DNA from: an uncultured Clostridia bacterium
GTDB lineage: Bacteria > Bacillota > Clostridia > Christensenellales > Borkfalkiaceae
Reading direction: 5' to 3'
Assembly: GCA_900548845.1 (NCBI GenBank)
Contig: URMI01000036.1
Coordinates: forward strand, 1-8,223
Length of the DNA: 8,223 nucleotides
The notes under the pieces were generated by a model. That model was not told the DNA's origin. It saw only the letters and a program-made list of their open reading frames with translations, and ran no database searches. A program made the translations under genes and the position numbers. This document shows, one piece after another, positions 1 through 5,788 of the stretch (the first letter of the stretch is position 1; each line of letters opens with the position of its first letter).

Positions 1-333
1 GACTATAAGCGCGTCTGTCTTTCCATGGAAGAAACGTACGGCCCGCTCCCGCCCGAAACGCAGAATCTTCTCATCATCTCCGTCTTAAAGAGCTATGCTT
101 CGAAGTTTGCGGTCAAAAAGATCTCGGTGAGCGGGAAGGGGGGCGTCCTCGAATTTTCCTCCCTCGAAGCGCTGGGGAGCGAGAAGCTCTCCGCCGCGCT
201 CGAAAAATACCGCTCCCATCTCTCGCTCGATATGACGAGCGCGCCCGCCGTGCGTTTTGCGCCGATGGGCGACGGCGGCAAGACGATGGTGCTCATGACA
301 AAATTCTTGAAGTTTGCGGCAACTTTTGTTTGA
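1..333 (+). CDS. mfd: Transcription-repair coupling factor Mfd, C-terminal end (partial)
   Basis: The reading frame is open from base 1 and stops with TGA at 331-333, giving the last 110 residues of a protein whose start lies outside the window. Near the start, a segment reading MEETYGPLPPETQNLL matches the Mfd C-terminal module, where the family has a 'D R(F/Y)G xLP xE xxNLL' pattern, followed by a helix like 'LKSYASKFAVKKIS'. Mfd is a cytoplasmic SF2 DNA translocase that removes stalled RNA polymerase from damaged DNA and recruits UvrA. The C-terminal module seen here (D7) is known to mask the UvrA-binding region. The helicase motifs are upstream and not visible. In many Clostridia mfd is followed by a SurA/PrsA-like isomerase gene, as here. 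No terminator is visible after the stop; the next gene has its own promoter. Recognition rests on one short domain plus this gene order. Confidence 0.85.
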   Translation, partial: DYKRVCLSMEETYGPLPPETQNLLIISVLKSYASKFAVKKISVSGKGGVLEFSSLEALGSEKLSAALEKYRSHLSLDMTSAPAVRFAPMGDGGKTMVLMTKFLKFAATFV

Positions 334-350
334 TTTTCACCGAGAATTAT

Positions 351-379
351 TTGCACTTCAAGCGAAAATAAGGTATAAT
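351..379 (+). promoter_or_regulatory. Sigma-A-type promoter of the lipoprotein gene
   Basis: A -35 box TTGCAC (351-356) and a perfect -10 box TATAAT (374-379) are separated by exactly 17 bases. The predicted transcription start is near 386, leaving a leader of about 59 bases before the ATG at 445. The promoter sits just after the mfd stop codon, so the lipoprotein and probably uppP can be transcribed independently of mfd. Confidence 0.8.
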
Positions 380-391
380 AGGCAAGTATGA

Positions 392-408
392 GGCGCAATA
401 TATGCGCC
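392..408 (+). promoter_or_regulatory. Hairpin in the 5' leader of the lipoprotein mRNA
   Basis: GGCGCA (392-397) and TGCGCC (403-408) form a 6-base-pair stem with a 5-base AT loop, starting about 6 bases after the predicted transcription start. An A-rich run follows, not a T-run, so it is not a terminator. It could be a 5'-stabilising stem or, as DNA, an operator overlapping the initially transcribed region. Function is inference. Confidence 0.4.
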
Positions 409-444
409 CGAAAAAAAGAGTAACGGTCCGGAGCAGAGAATTTT

Positions 445-2547
445 ATGGCATTCAGCAAGAAAAAAACGGCGGCAGTAGGCATCGCGGCAGTCATGGCGCT
501 CGGCGCGCTCGCAGGCTGCGACCTCGTGTCCACCGATGTCCAAAAGAACTATCGGCAGGTGATCGCCGAAGTCGACATCACGAAGAGCGAAGATTTCGCC
601 GCAGGCGGCAAATACGCCGCTTATAAAGACGCGATCGAGCCCTCCGAAGTTGTCAAGCGCGACCTTGTCGCAAGCTTCATGAACGTGGGCTATCTCTACG
701 TCGAGTCCTACGGCTATTCCTATGCGGACGCCTACGAGCTCATCAAAGACAGCCTCGTCAACCGCGCCATCTATCTCCAGTACGCGCAGGTCTACTTCTT
801 CGAAAGCGGCGATTACACCGTCGCGGGCTACGAGGCGGCAGTCTCCTCCGCAAGCGAAGAGGATAAGGACATCGCAGGCCTTCGTTACTTCCTCGACGAA
901 GAGGAGATCGCCAAGGCGGAATACGATGTGAAGGTCTCCATCAACACGACCATCGACTCGCTCGAAACCTCCATCATCGATTTTGAAGACGAGCACGACC
1001 ACGAAGACGCGCGCACGACCCCCACGGGCGTCGACACCGTCAACGAAGATTTCGTCGATCCCGCCTACAAGGTCTACACGGGCTCCAACTCCGCTTCCGA
1101 CTGCGGCTCTTACGAGACGGTCGAGCGCTCCACGCCCTCGACGCGCACCCGCGCCTACAAGCGTCTTCTTTCCAACCTCAACAGCTACGGCCTCATCGAA
1201 AAGGGCGAAAACACGAGCGACGTCACCGCGCTTTCCTACTATCAGCTCCAGCGCAAGAACACCTATCAGGACGCCGTCATCGATAAGCTCGGCGAAGCCT
1301 TCGAAGCGGAAGCCGAAGAGGGCATCACCGAAGAGTGGGTGAAGGCGAAGTACGAAGAAACGCTCGCTTCCCAGAAGCAGTCCTTCTCGTCCGATACGGC
1401 TTCCTTCGAGTCCGCGCTCGACAGCGTCTCGGATACCTCCTTCGTCCTCTACGCGCCCGACGAAAACTACGGTTTCGTCCTCAACATCCTGCTTCCCTTC
1501 AGCTCGACGCAGTCCGCCGCGCTCGACGAAGCGCCTGCCGACAGAGGGGATAAAAACGGCAACAAGTTCATGACGCGCGCTTCCCTTCTCGAAAGCGTCC
1601 GCGCCACCGATCAGCGCCGCACCTGGTTCACGGGCCATAACGACTATTCCTTCGTCGCAGAGGAAGGAGACAACGCCTACACGGGCGGCATCGAAGAGAG
1701 GCAGTACCTCTTCTTCGAGAACAACCTCAAGAAGTCCTCGGGCGAGAGCGCACAGTACGAGCCCATCCCCAACTACTACGGCAAGTACACCTACAACGGC
1801 ACCGTCGAAAAGACGGAGGGCGAAGACGGCAAGACGGAATTTACCATCACCCCCGAGAAGCTCACGATCGACGGCTTCCTCTCCGAGATGGAAGGCTACC
1901 TCGCCGCGGGCGGCTACACCCTGAGCGAGACGGTCTCCGCATCCGAAAGCTATTACGATAAGGCTCTCTCCGATTACTACAACGAAGACGGCACGGTGGA
2001 CTATTCCTCCTTCGTCTACTACGAAGCGAAGGTCAACGAACTTTCCGATTTCAACGCCAACAACGTGTTCGTCGCGGGTTCGGACGAGAACAACGTCATG
2101 TCCATGATGAACGAGCTCTCCTTCGCCTACAACACCGATACGGCAGGGCTCAACAGCTACCTCGGCTATGCCATCTCCCCCAACTCGACCGACTACATGA
2201 AGGAATTCGAGTATGCGGCGCAGGAGGCGGTGCGCGGCGGCGCGGGCACGATCGTCGTCGTTCCCACCGATTACGGCTGGCACATCATCTACTGCACGTT
2301 CACCTTCGCGGGGAACACGCCTTACACCTTCGATTGGAACGAGATCGAAGAGGAGGGGACCTTCTCCAACCTCTACTACGAAGCGCTCAAATCTTCCAAC
2401 CTCACGACGTACGCGACCGACCGTCAGACGGGGATCATCAACTCCTACGACAACGACGCCTGCGTCACCGTGTACGAGAAGCGCTATCAGGATCTCATCC
2501 TCGACGGATCGGAGAACGATCCTCACGCCGGTCACGACCACTCCTAA
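445..2547 (+). CDS. Large lipoprotein, diverged PrsA/SurA-like foldase (putative)
   Basis: This 700-residue protein begins with KKK, a hydrophobic stretch (residues 8-23) and a lipobox LAGC with Cys25, so it should be exported and lipid-anchored on the outer face of the membrane. GGAG at 430-433 lies 11 bases before the ATG. Residues about 65-120 are amphipathic helices that recall a SurA-type N-terminal chaperone region. Residues 341-352 (YGFVLNILLPFS) resemble the opening strand of a parvulin PPIase domain, and 601-617 (TIVVVPTDYGWHIIYC) resemble its closing 'GyHii' strand; about 250 residues separate them, where a parvulin domain has about 90 in total. Acidic and Tyr-rich throughout, it has a His/Asp patch (EDEHDHED, 181-188) and ends HAGHDHS. 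The position directly after mfd supports the PrsA/SurA reading. Isomerase activity is doubtful. Alternative: a family-specific lipoprotein of unknown role. Confidence 0.72.
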   Translation: MAFSKKKTAAVGIAAVMALGALAGCDLVSTDVQKNYRQVIAEVDITKSEDFAAGGKYAAYKDAIEPSEVVKRDLVASFMNVGYLYVESYGYSYADAYELIKDSLVNRAIYLQYAQVYFFESGDYTVAGYEAAVSSASEEDKDIAGLRYFLDEEEIAKAEYDVKVSINTTIDSLETSIIDFEDEHDHEDARTTPTGVDTVNEDFVDPAYKVYTGSNSASDCGSYETVERSTPSTRTRAYKRLLSNLNSYGLIEKGENTSDVTALSYYQLQRKNTYQDAVIDKLGEAFEAEAEEGITEEWVKAKYEETLASQKQSFSSDTASFESALDSVSDTSFVLYAPDENYGFVLNILLPFSSTQSAALDEAPADRGDKNGNKFMTRASLLESVRATDQRRTWFTGHNDYSFVAEEGDNAYTGGIEERQYLFFENNLKKSSGESAQYEPIPNYYGKYTYNGTVEKTEGEDGKTEFTITPEKLTIDGFLSEMEGYLAAGGYTLSETVSASESYYDKALSDYYNEDGTVDYSSFVYYEAKVNELSDFNANNVFVAGSDENNVMSMMNELSFAYNTDTAGLNSYLGYAISPNSTDYMKEFEYAAQEAVRGGAGTIVVVPTDYGWHIIYCTFTFAGNTPYTFDWNEIEEEGTFSNLYYEALKSSNLTTYATDRQTGIINSYDNDACVTVYEKRYQDLILDGSENDPHAGHDHS

Positions 2548-2559
2548 GCGAGGTTATTC

Positions 2560-3381
2560 ATGGAATATTTGACAGCCATCTGGCAATCGATCATTTTGGG
2601 AACGGTGCAAGGACTCACAGAGTTCTTACCCGTTTCTTCAAGCGGACATTTGGCGCTTTTGCACCGCATTTTGGGCGCTGACTTCGGCGGCAACACGCTG
2701 TTTTTCGACATCATGCTGCACGTCGGCACGCTCATTGCGGTCGTCGCCGTCCTCTGGCGGGATATTTTGGACCTCTTCAAAAAGCCTTTCAAGACGCTCC
2801 TCATCCTCATCGTCGCCACCATCCCCGCGGGCGTCGTCGGGCTTCTCTTCAACGGCTGGATCGAGGATGTCACGAACGGGCCCTACGGCGTTGTCATCCT
2901 CTCGTGCTGTTTTGTCGTGACGGCGGTGCTGCTGCTCGTTGCAGAGCACGTTAGTAAGAAGCGTCAGGAAACGCAGCCCTTCGGCTGGAAGCACGGCATC
3001 TGTATGGGGCTTATGCAGGCGGTCGCGCTCTTCCCGGGCATCTCGCGGAGCGGCTCCACGATCGCGGCGGGCGTCCTCACGGGCGCGGAACGCAAGAGCG
3101 TCGCGCACTTCTCCTTCCTCATGAGCATCCCCGTCATTTTAGGCAGCGCCCTTGTGAGCGGCATCGACGTCGTCAAGCAGCCCGAGATCGTCACTTCCAT
3201 CGGCGGGAGCGGGTTTGTGGGCATCGCCGTCGGGGTCGTCTTCGCGGCGGTGAGCGGTTTCTTCGCCGTCAAATTCATGCTCCGCGTCATCGAAAAGGCG
3301 AACTACAAGTGGTTCAGCCTGTATCTGGCGCTCCTTACCGTCACCTGCCTCTCGCTGTACGCGGCGGGCGTCATCGTCTGA
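2560..3381 (+). CDS. uppP: Undecaprenyl-diphosphatase UppP (BacA)
   Basis: UppP is an integral membrane phosphatase that converts undecaprenyl diphosphate to undecaprenyl phosphate, recycling the lipid carrier of peptidoglycan and other wall polymers; extra copies are known to give bacitracin resistance. The 273-residue length is normal. Both family signatures are present: QGLTEFLPVSSSGHL (residues 17-31, with Glu21, the Ser run and His30) and PGISRSGSTIAAG (159-171, with Arg163). His53 lies in the conserved MLHVGT segment. Position 17 is Gln, where E. coli has Glu; Gln is common in Gram-positive members. Several hydrophobic membrane segments follow, for example residues 80-98, 109-128, 186-200, 218-240 and 252-272. 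The start ATG lies 12 bases after the lipoprotein stop, with GAGG at 2550-2553, so the two are probably co-transcribed. Confidence 0.96.
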   Translation: MEYLTAIWQSIILGTVQGLTEFLPVSSSGHLALLHRILGADFGGNTLFFDIMLHVGTLIAVVAVLWRDILDLFKKPFKTLLILIVATIPAGVVGLLFNGWIEDVTNGPYGVVILSCCFVVTAVLLLVAEHVSKKRQETQPFGWKHGICMGLMQAVALFPGISRSGSTIAAGVLTGAERKSVAHFSFLMSIPVILGSALVSGIDVVKQPEIVTSIGGSGFVGIAVGVVFAAVSGFFAVKFMLRVIEKANYKWFSLYLALLTVTCLSLYAAGVIV

Positions 3382-3450
3382 AAAAAAGTTTGTCTTCCCG
3401 CGTATCATTTCCCTCCGCCTGCACAAGATAGCAGTATCGGAGGTAACCAA

Positions 3451-3603
3451 ATGAGATTGAATTGCGGCGATACCTGTCCCAAGACGGGGTCCTACAAGGT
3501 AGTCAACGAAGAAGGCAGGGTGGTGAACACCGTCTACGTCGGCGAAGGCGAGACGATGCCGCCCACGCAGTATTCGAACTGCCACTACGAATCGGAAAAC
3601 TGA
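3451..3603 (+). CDS. Small protein of 50 residues, YjzC-like pattern, unknown function
   Basis: The start is well supported: GGAGGT at 3439-3444 lies 6 bases before the ATG. The protein starts MRLNCGDTCPKTGSYKVV and ends with PPTQYSNCHYESEN. It has three cysteines (Cys6, Cys10, Cys45) and His46, so a CxxxC ... CH arrangement could bind a metal, but this is inference. The central part reads as two short beta strands separated by an 'EEGR' turn, followed by 'GEGETMPPTQ'. That layout (TGxYxV ... G ... GexxPPT) resembles small YjzC-type proteins of Bacillota, a resemblance judged by eye only. It lies 69 bases downstream of uppP without a visible terminator between, so it may ride on the same transcript. 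It is followed 18 bases later by a strong hairpin terminator. The good ribosome site, codon use and terminator make it a real gene despite its size. Confidence 0.72.
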   Translation: MRLNCGDTCPKTGSYKVVNEEGRVVNTVYVGEGETMPPTQYSNCHYESEN

Positions 3604-3613
3604 ATTACCGACG

Positions 3614-3660
3614 AAAAAAAGCGTCCGCCCCTCGTTCCGAGGGACGGACGTTTGGTCTTT
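3614..3660. terminator. Bidirectional terminator between convergent genes
   Basis: A stem pairs 3622-3633 with 3639-3650 (CGTCCG and CCCTC against GAGGG and CGGACG), with a single C-A mismatch and a 5-base loop GTTCC. An A7 run at 3614-3620 gives a T7 tail for the minus-strand aldo/keto reductase transcript. On the plus strand the tail is the weaker TTTGGTCTTT. It therefore serves the minus-strand gene best but can stop both. Confidence 0.85.
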
Positions 3661-3669
3661 ATCGTTATC

Positions 3670-4701
3670 TCACGAATGCAGCACGCGCTCGATCTCGTCG
3701 AGCTCTTCCTGCGTGAACGCGGGGTTTATCTTCAGATTGTCCAAAATTTGCGCCGAAGAACTTGCGCCGATGATGACGGAAGAGACTGTCTCATCTTTGA
3801 GCACCCACGAAAGGGCGAGCTCGGGCAGCGTTTCGCCGCGCTCTTCGGCAATGTCGCGCAGCCCGTCGAGCTGCCGCTGCAGGGTGGGGGTGAGGCGCTC
3901 TTCCTTCAAGGTAAAGCTCTTCTTGATGCGGCTGTCCGCGGGGATGCCGTAGCGGTAGCGGTCTGTGAGAAGCCCCTGCGCGAGCGGCGAATAGACGATG
4001 AGCCCGAATCCGTTCTCCTTCGCACAGTCTAAAAGCCCGTTCTCTTCGACGCGCCGATCCAAAAGGTTATAGCACGACTGATTGAGGATGAAAGGGGTCT
4101 TAAGCTCGCGGAAGATCTTGAGCGCTTCCTCCGTCTGCACGCGGTCGTAGTTGGAGATGCCGATATACAGCGTCTTGCCTTGTTCCACCAGGCGGTGGAG
4201 GGCATAGCACGTCTCCTCGATGGGCGTCTCGGGCGCGGGGCGGTGGTGGTAGAAGATATCCACATACGCAAGCCCGAGGCGTTTCAAGCTCTGATCGAGC
4301 GCCGCCGTCAGGTACTTCTTGCTGCCGCCGTCGCCGTAAGGCCCCTTCCACATGGGGAAGCCCGCCTTGGTCGAAACGACCATCTCATCGCGGTAGGAAG
4401 AGAGCTGCTCGTGCAGGATCTTGCCGAAGTTTTCCTCGGCAGAGCCGTTCCTCGGGCCGTAGTTGTTGGCAAGGTCGAAGTGCGTGATCCCGTTGTCAAA
4501 GGCGGTAAAGATCATATCGCGCATGTTTTCGAAGTTGTCGAAGGAGCCGAAATTGTGCCAAAGCCCCAAAGAAAGTTCGGGGAGTTTGAGCCCGCTCTTT
4601 CCCGCGCGGCGGTAGTGCATCGTCTTCTTGTAACGCATGGGGTCGGGGATGCGCTCCTTGTTGGCAAGCAAGCGCTTGAACGTGCTTTCGTCGGTCATCA
4701 T
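3670..4701 (-). CDS. Aldo/keto reductase, YghZ / L-glyceraldehyde-3-phosphate reductase type
   Basis: A cytoplasmic NADPH-dependent oxidoreductase of 343 residues with the (beta/alpha)8 fold. Long segments match E. coli YghZ (AKR14) from memory: SLGLWHNFG (44-52), ITHFDLANNYG (72-82), GSAEENFG (86-93), STKAG (110-114), DQSLKRLGL (136-144), VDIFYHHR (147-154) and SPLAQGLLT (238-246). The catalytic tetrad is Asp76, Tyr81, Lys112 and His153, all present. The C-terminal VIIGASS (309-315) is the usual cofactor phosphate-binding region. E. coli YghZ reduces L-glyceraldehyde 3-phosphate and is linked to methylglyoxal detoxification; the substrate here is inference. Two ATGs lie in tandem at 4699-4701 and 4696-4698. 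The Shine-Dalgarno sequence AAGGTGAT abuts the first, leaving its AGG core 4 bases from the first ATG and 7 from the second, so the second may be the true start. The gene has its own promoter and terminator. Confidence 0.93.
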   Translation of the reverse strand: MMTDESTFKRLLANKERIPDPMRYKKTMHYRRAGKSGLKLPELSLGLWHNFGSFDNFENMRDMIFTAFDNGITHFDLANNYGPRNGSAEENFGKILHEQLSSYRDEMVVSTKAGFPMWKGPYGDGGSKKYLTAALDQSLKRLGLAYVDIFYHHRPAPETPIEETCYALHRLVEQGKTLYIGISNYDRVQTEEALKIFRELKTPFILNQSCYNLLDRRVEENGLLDCAKENGFGLIVYSPLAQGLLTDRYRYGIPADSRIKKSFTLKEERLTPTLQRQLDGLRDIAEERGETLPELALSWVLKDETVSSVIIGASSSAQILDNLKINPAFTQEELDEIERVLHS

Positions 4702-4726
4702 ATCACCTTATAAAGATTTTTGTATG

Positions 4727-4755
4727 AGGATAGCACACTTTGCGCTCCGTGGCAA
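4727..4755 (-). promoter_or_regulatory. Promoter of the aldo/keto reductase gene
   Basis: On the minus strand, TTGCCA (4750-4755) and TATCCT (4727-4732) are separated by 17 bases. A TG one base before the -10 box makes it an extended -10. The predicted start is near 4720, giving a leader of about 19 bases that contains the AAGGTGAT ribosome site. Confidence 0.72.
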
Positions 4756-4790
4756 GCAAAACGCGCCGCCGCCCATTGTTTTACCTGCAC

Positions 4791-4821
4791 AAAAAACAAA
4801 CGCCCCCGGGAATGGGCGTTT
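4791..4821 (-). terminator. Terminator after the DUF4130-type gene
   Basis: AAACGCCC (4798-4805) and GGGCGTTT (4814-4821) form a perfect 8-base-pair stem with an 8-base loop. On the minus strand it is followed by GTTTTTTG (complement of 4791-4797 and its neighbour). It begins 8 bases after the stop codon of the gene at 4830-5543 and separates that unit from the aldo/keto reductase promoter. Confidence 0.87.
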
Positions 4822-4829
4822 CGCGGCGT

Positions 4830-5543
4830 TCATTCGAATTCCGTCATGAATTTGCGGTACCGTTTGGGAAGATACCCGTTCTGCTGTCTGATGCGCTCGC
4901 GCGAAGGGATATTGACTGCGGAAAAATACGTCTTCCACAGCTTCTGCCAGCCTTCCTCATCGGCGGAGAGCATCACTTCGGCTTGTTGCAAGGGAGCAAG
5001 GAAGAGGTGCTCCCCGTCCCACACGGCTGCCTTTTTGCGCTTAACGTCGTGAAGGACAAAGGGGTATTCGGGCAGCCGCTTTGAAAAGTGCCGCGCCAAA
5101 ATGTCCACGATGTCGTTGTCGGGCGAAAGGGGAGCGTACAGCGCGCCGCTCGCACTTTCCCGAAAGCGCACGAACCCCTTCATGCGGTCGATCTCGTGGG
5201 AAACCCGCCTCAGCGCCTGTTCCGCTTTGAGCACGTCGGGGTGAGAGAGCATTCCGCGCACCGGTCCGCCCCGCTTCGCGATGAGCAGCAGATAGCGGAA
5301 GGCGGTCTGCATATGCCCCTCGTCCCCGCAGCGCAGAAGGCGGTCGATCTCGCGCACGCACCCGCCGTCCAGCTCTTGGAAGCGGCAGAGCGCTCTTCTC
5401 GCCTTTTGCGGGTCGGGCACAACTTCCACGCACGGCCCCAAGGGGCGTTCGTCTTTGGGCAGGAGCACGGCTTCCTCGTCGCCCCACGCGGTAAGCAGCG
5501 CCGTCAGGACCCCGTCCCTCGTATCCTCTGTCAGATAGATCAT
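4830..5543 (-). CDS. DUF4130-type probable DNA metabolism protein, partner of the radical SAM protein
   Basis: This 237-residue protein matches what I know as the TIGR03915 'probable DNA metabolism protein' family (DUF4130), which is found next to the radical SAM family encoded upstream. Recognisable segments are SHEIDRMKGFVRFRE (115-129), LYAPLSPDNDIVDILARHF (135-153), FVLHDVKRKKAAVWDG (162-177), WKTYFSAVNIPSRERIR (203-219) and LPKRYRKFMTE (225-235). In many Proteobacteria this domain is fused to a uracil-DNA-glycosylase-family domain; here the protein stops directly after the DUF4130 part, so no glycosylase is attached. No catalytic residues are established for the family; a role in DNA repair or modification is inferred from these associations. 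The start is supported by GAGG at 5551-5554, 7 bases before the ATG. The gene is last in its unit and is followed by a strong terminator. Confidence 0.88.
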   Translation of the reverse strand: MIYLTEDTRDGVLTALLTAWGDEEAVLLPKDERPLGPCVEVVPDPQKARRALCRFQELDGGCVREIDRLLRCGDEGHMQTAFRYLLLIAKRGGPVRGMLSHPDVLKAEQALRRVSHEIDRMKGFVRFRESASGALYAPLSPDNDIVDILARHFSKRLPEYPFVLHDVKRKKAAVWDGEHLFLAPLQQAEVMLSADEEGWQKLWKTYFSAVNIPSRERIRQQNGYLPKRYRKFMTEFE

Positions 5544-5581
5544 ATCATTTCCTCATTTTAGCCCTCCCTGTGTAAGGGCGA

Positions 5582-5627
5582 AAAAGCGCTTTCTTGTCAA
5601 AGCCCCGGTGGGGCTTTGACCGCTTTT
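5582..5627. repeat. Long hairpin inside the element
   Basis: The perfect 11-base arms GTCAAAGCCCC (5596-5606) and GGGGCTTTGAC (5610-5620) have a 3-base loop. An outer 7-base stem pairs AAAAGCG (5582-5588) with CGCTTTT (5621-5627), across a 7-base bulge at 5589-5595. In the minus-strand transcript the outer arm ends in CGCTTTTTC, which is terminator-like, but the T's are largely within the stem. It could partly reduce read-through from the radical SAM gene. Confidence 0.6.
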
Positions 5628-5633
5628 GAGCTT

Positions 5634-5661
5634 GGAAATTTCCCATTGTGGGGAAATTTCC
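5634..5661. repeat. Second perfect hairpin inside the element
   Basis: GGAAATTTCCC (5634-5644) and GGGAAATTTCC (5651-5661) are perfect 11-base inverted arms around a 6-base loop ATTGTG. Each arm is itself partly palindromic (GGAAATTTCC), so several alternative folds are possible. No T-run follows on either strand, so it is not a standard terminator. Confidence 0.7.
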
Positions 5662-5788
5662 TGACCGAGCGCAGGCTCTACTGCGCGAGACGGTGGCTTG
5701 CCGAGCGAAGCGAGGCGGGAGGGTTGTTATGCCCGGTGCCGCGACGGAGGGAGTAAAATACTGGGCTCCCGCAAAAACTTTGTCCCCC

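Larger units (their letters stand above)
5555..5759. repeat. Palindrome-rich, MITE-like intergenic element
   Basis: The gap between the two minus-strand partner genes holds a dense set of inverted repeats and no convincing gene. The ends are imperfect terminal inverted repeats: ATTTTAGCCCTCCCT at 5555-5569 against the reverse complement of 5744-5759 (ATTTTACTCCCTCCGT), which differ by one indel and about two substitutions. Inside are GTCAAAGCCCC / GGGGCTTTGAC (5596-5620), GGAAATTTCCC / GGGAAATTTCC (5634-5661) and GCGCAG / CTGCGC (5669-5686), then a GAGCGAAGCGAG segment near 5703-5714. This looks like a non-autonomous, transposon-derived or REP-like element of a kind common between genes in gut Firmicutes. 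No target-site duplication is clear, and no other copy lies in this window. Removing it would leave about 40 bases between the two genes. Confidence 0.6.

Noticed and set aside
358..2541. A 727-codon open frame on the minus strand, antisense to the lipoprotein gene
   Set aside because: It mirrors the codon bias of a GC-rich plus-strand gene. Its translation is dominated by Val, Gly, Arg, Asp and Glu with no recognisable domain, while the plus strand has a promoter, signal peptide and lipobox. Long antisense frames are expected in such composition.
3382..3450. A separate promoter or terminator between uppP and the small gene
   Set aside because: There is an A-run and a few partial boxes but no hairpin and no -35/-10 pair with proper spacing.
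4180..4713. A 177-codon plus-strand open frame opposite the aldo/keto reductase
   Set aside because: Shadow of the reductase coding strand; no ribosome site or family motif.
5555..5593. A possible promoter for the DUF4130-type gene in the element's left end (TAAAAT, or TTGACA at the hairpin)
   Set aside because: TAAAAT has no acceptable -35 box at 16-18 bases and would start transcription inside the ribosome site; TTGACA has no -10 box at the right distance.
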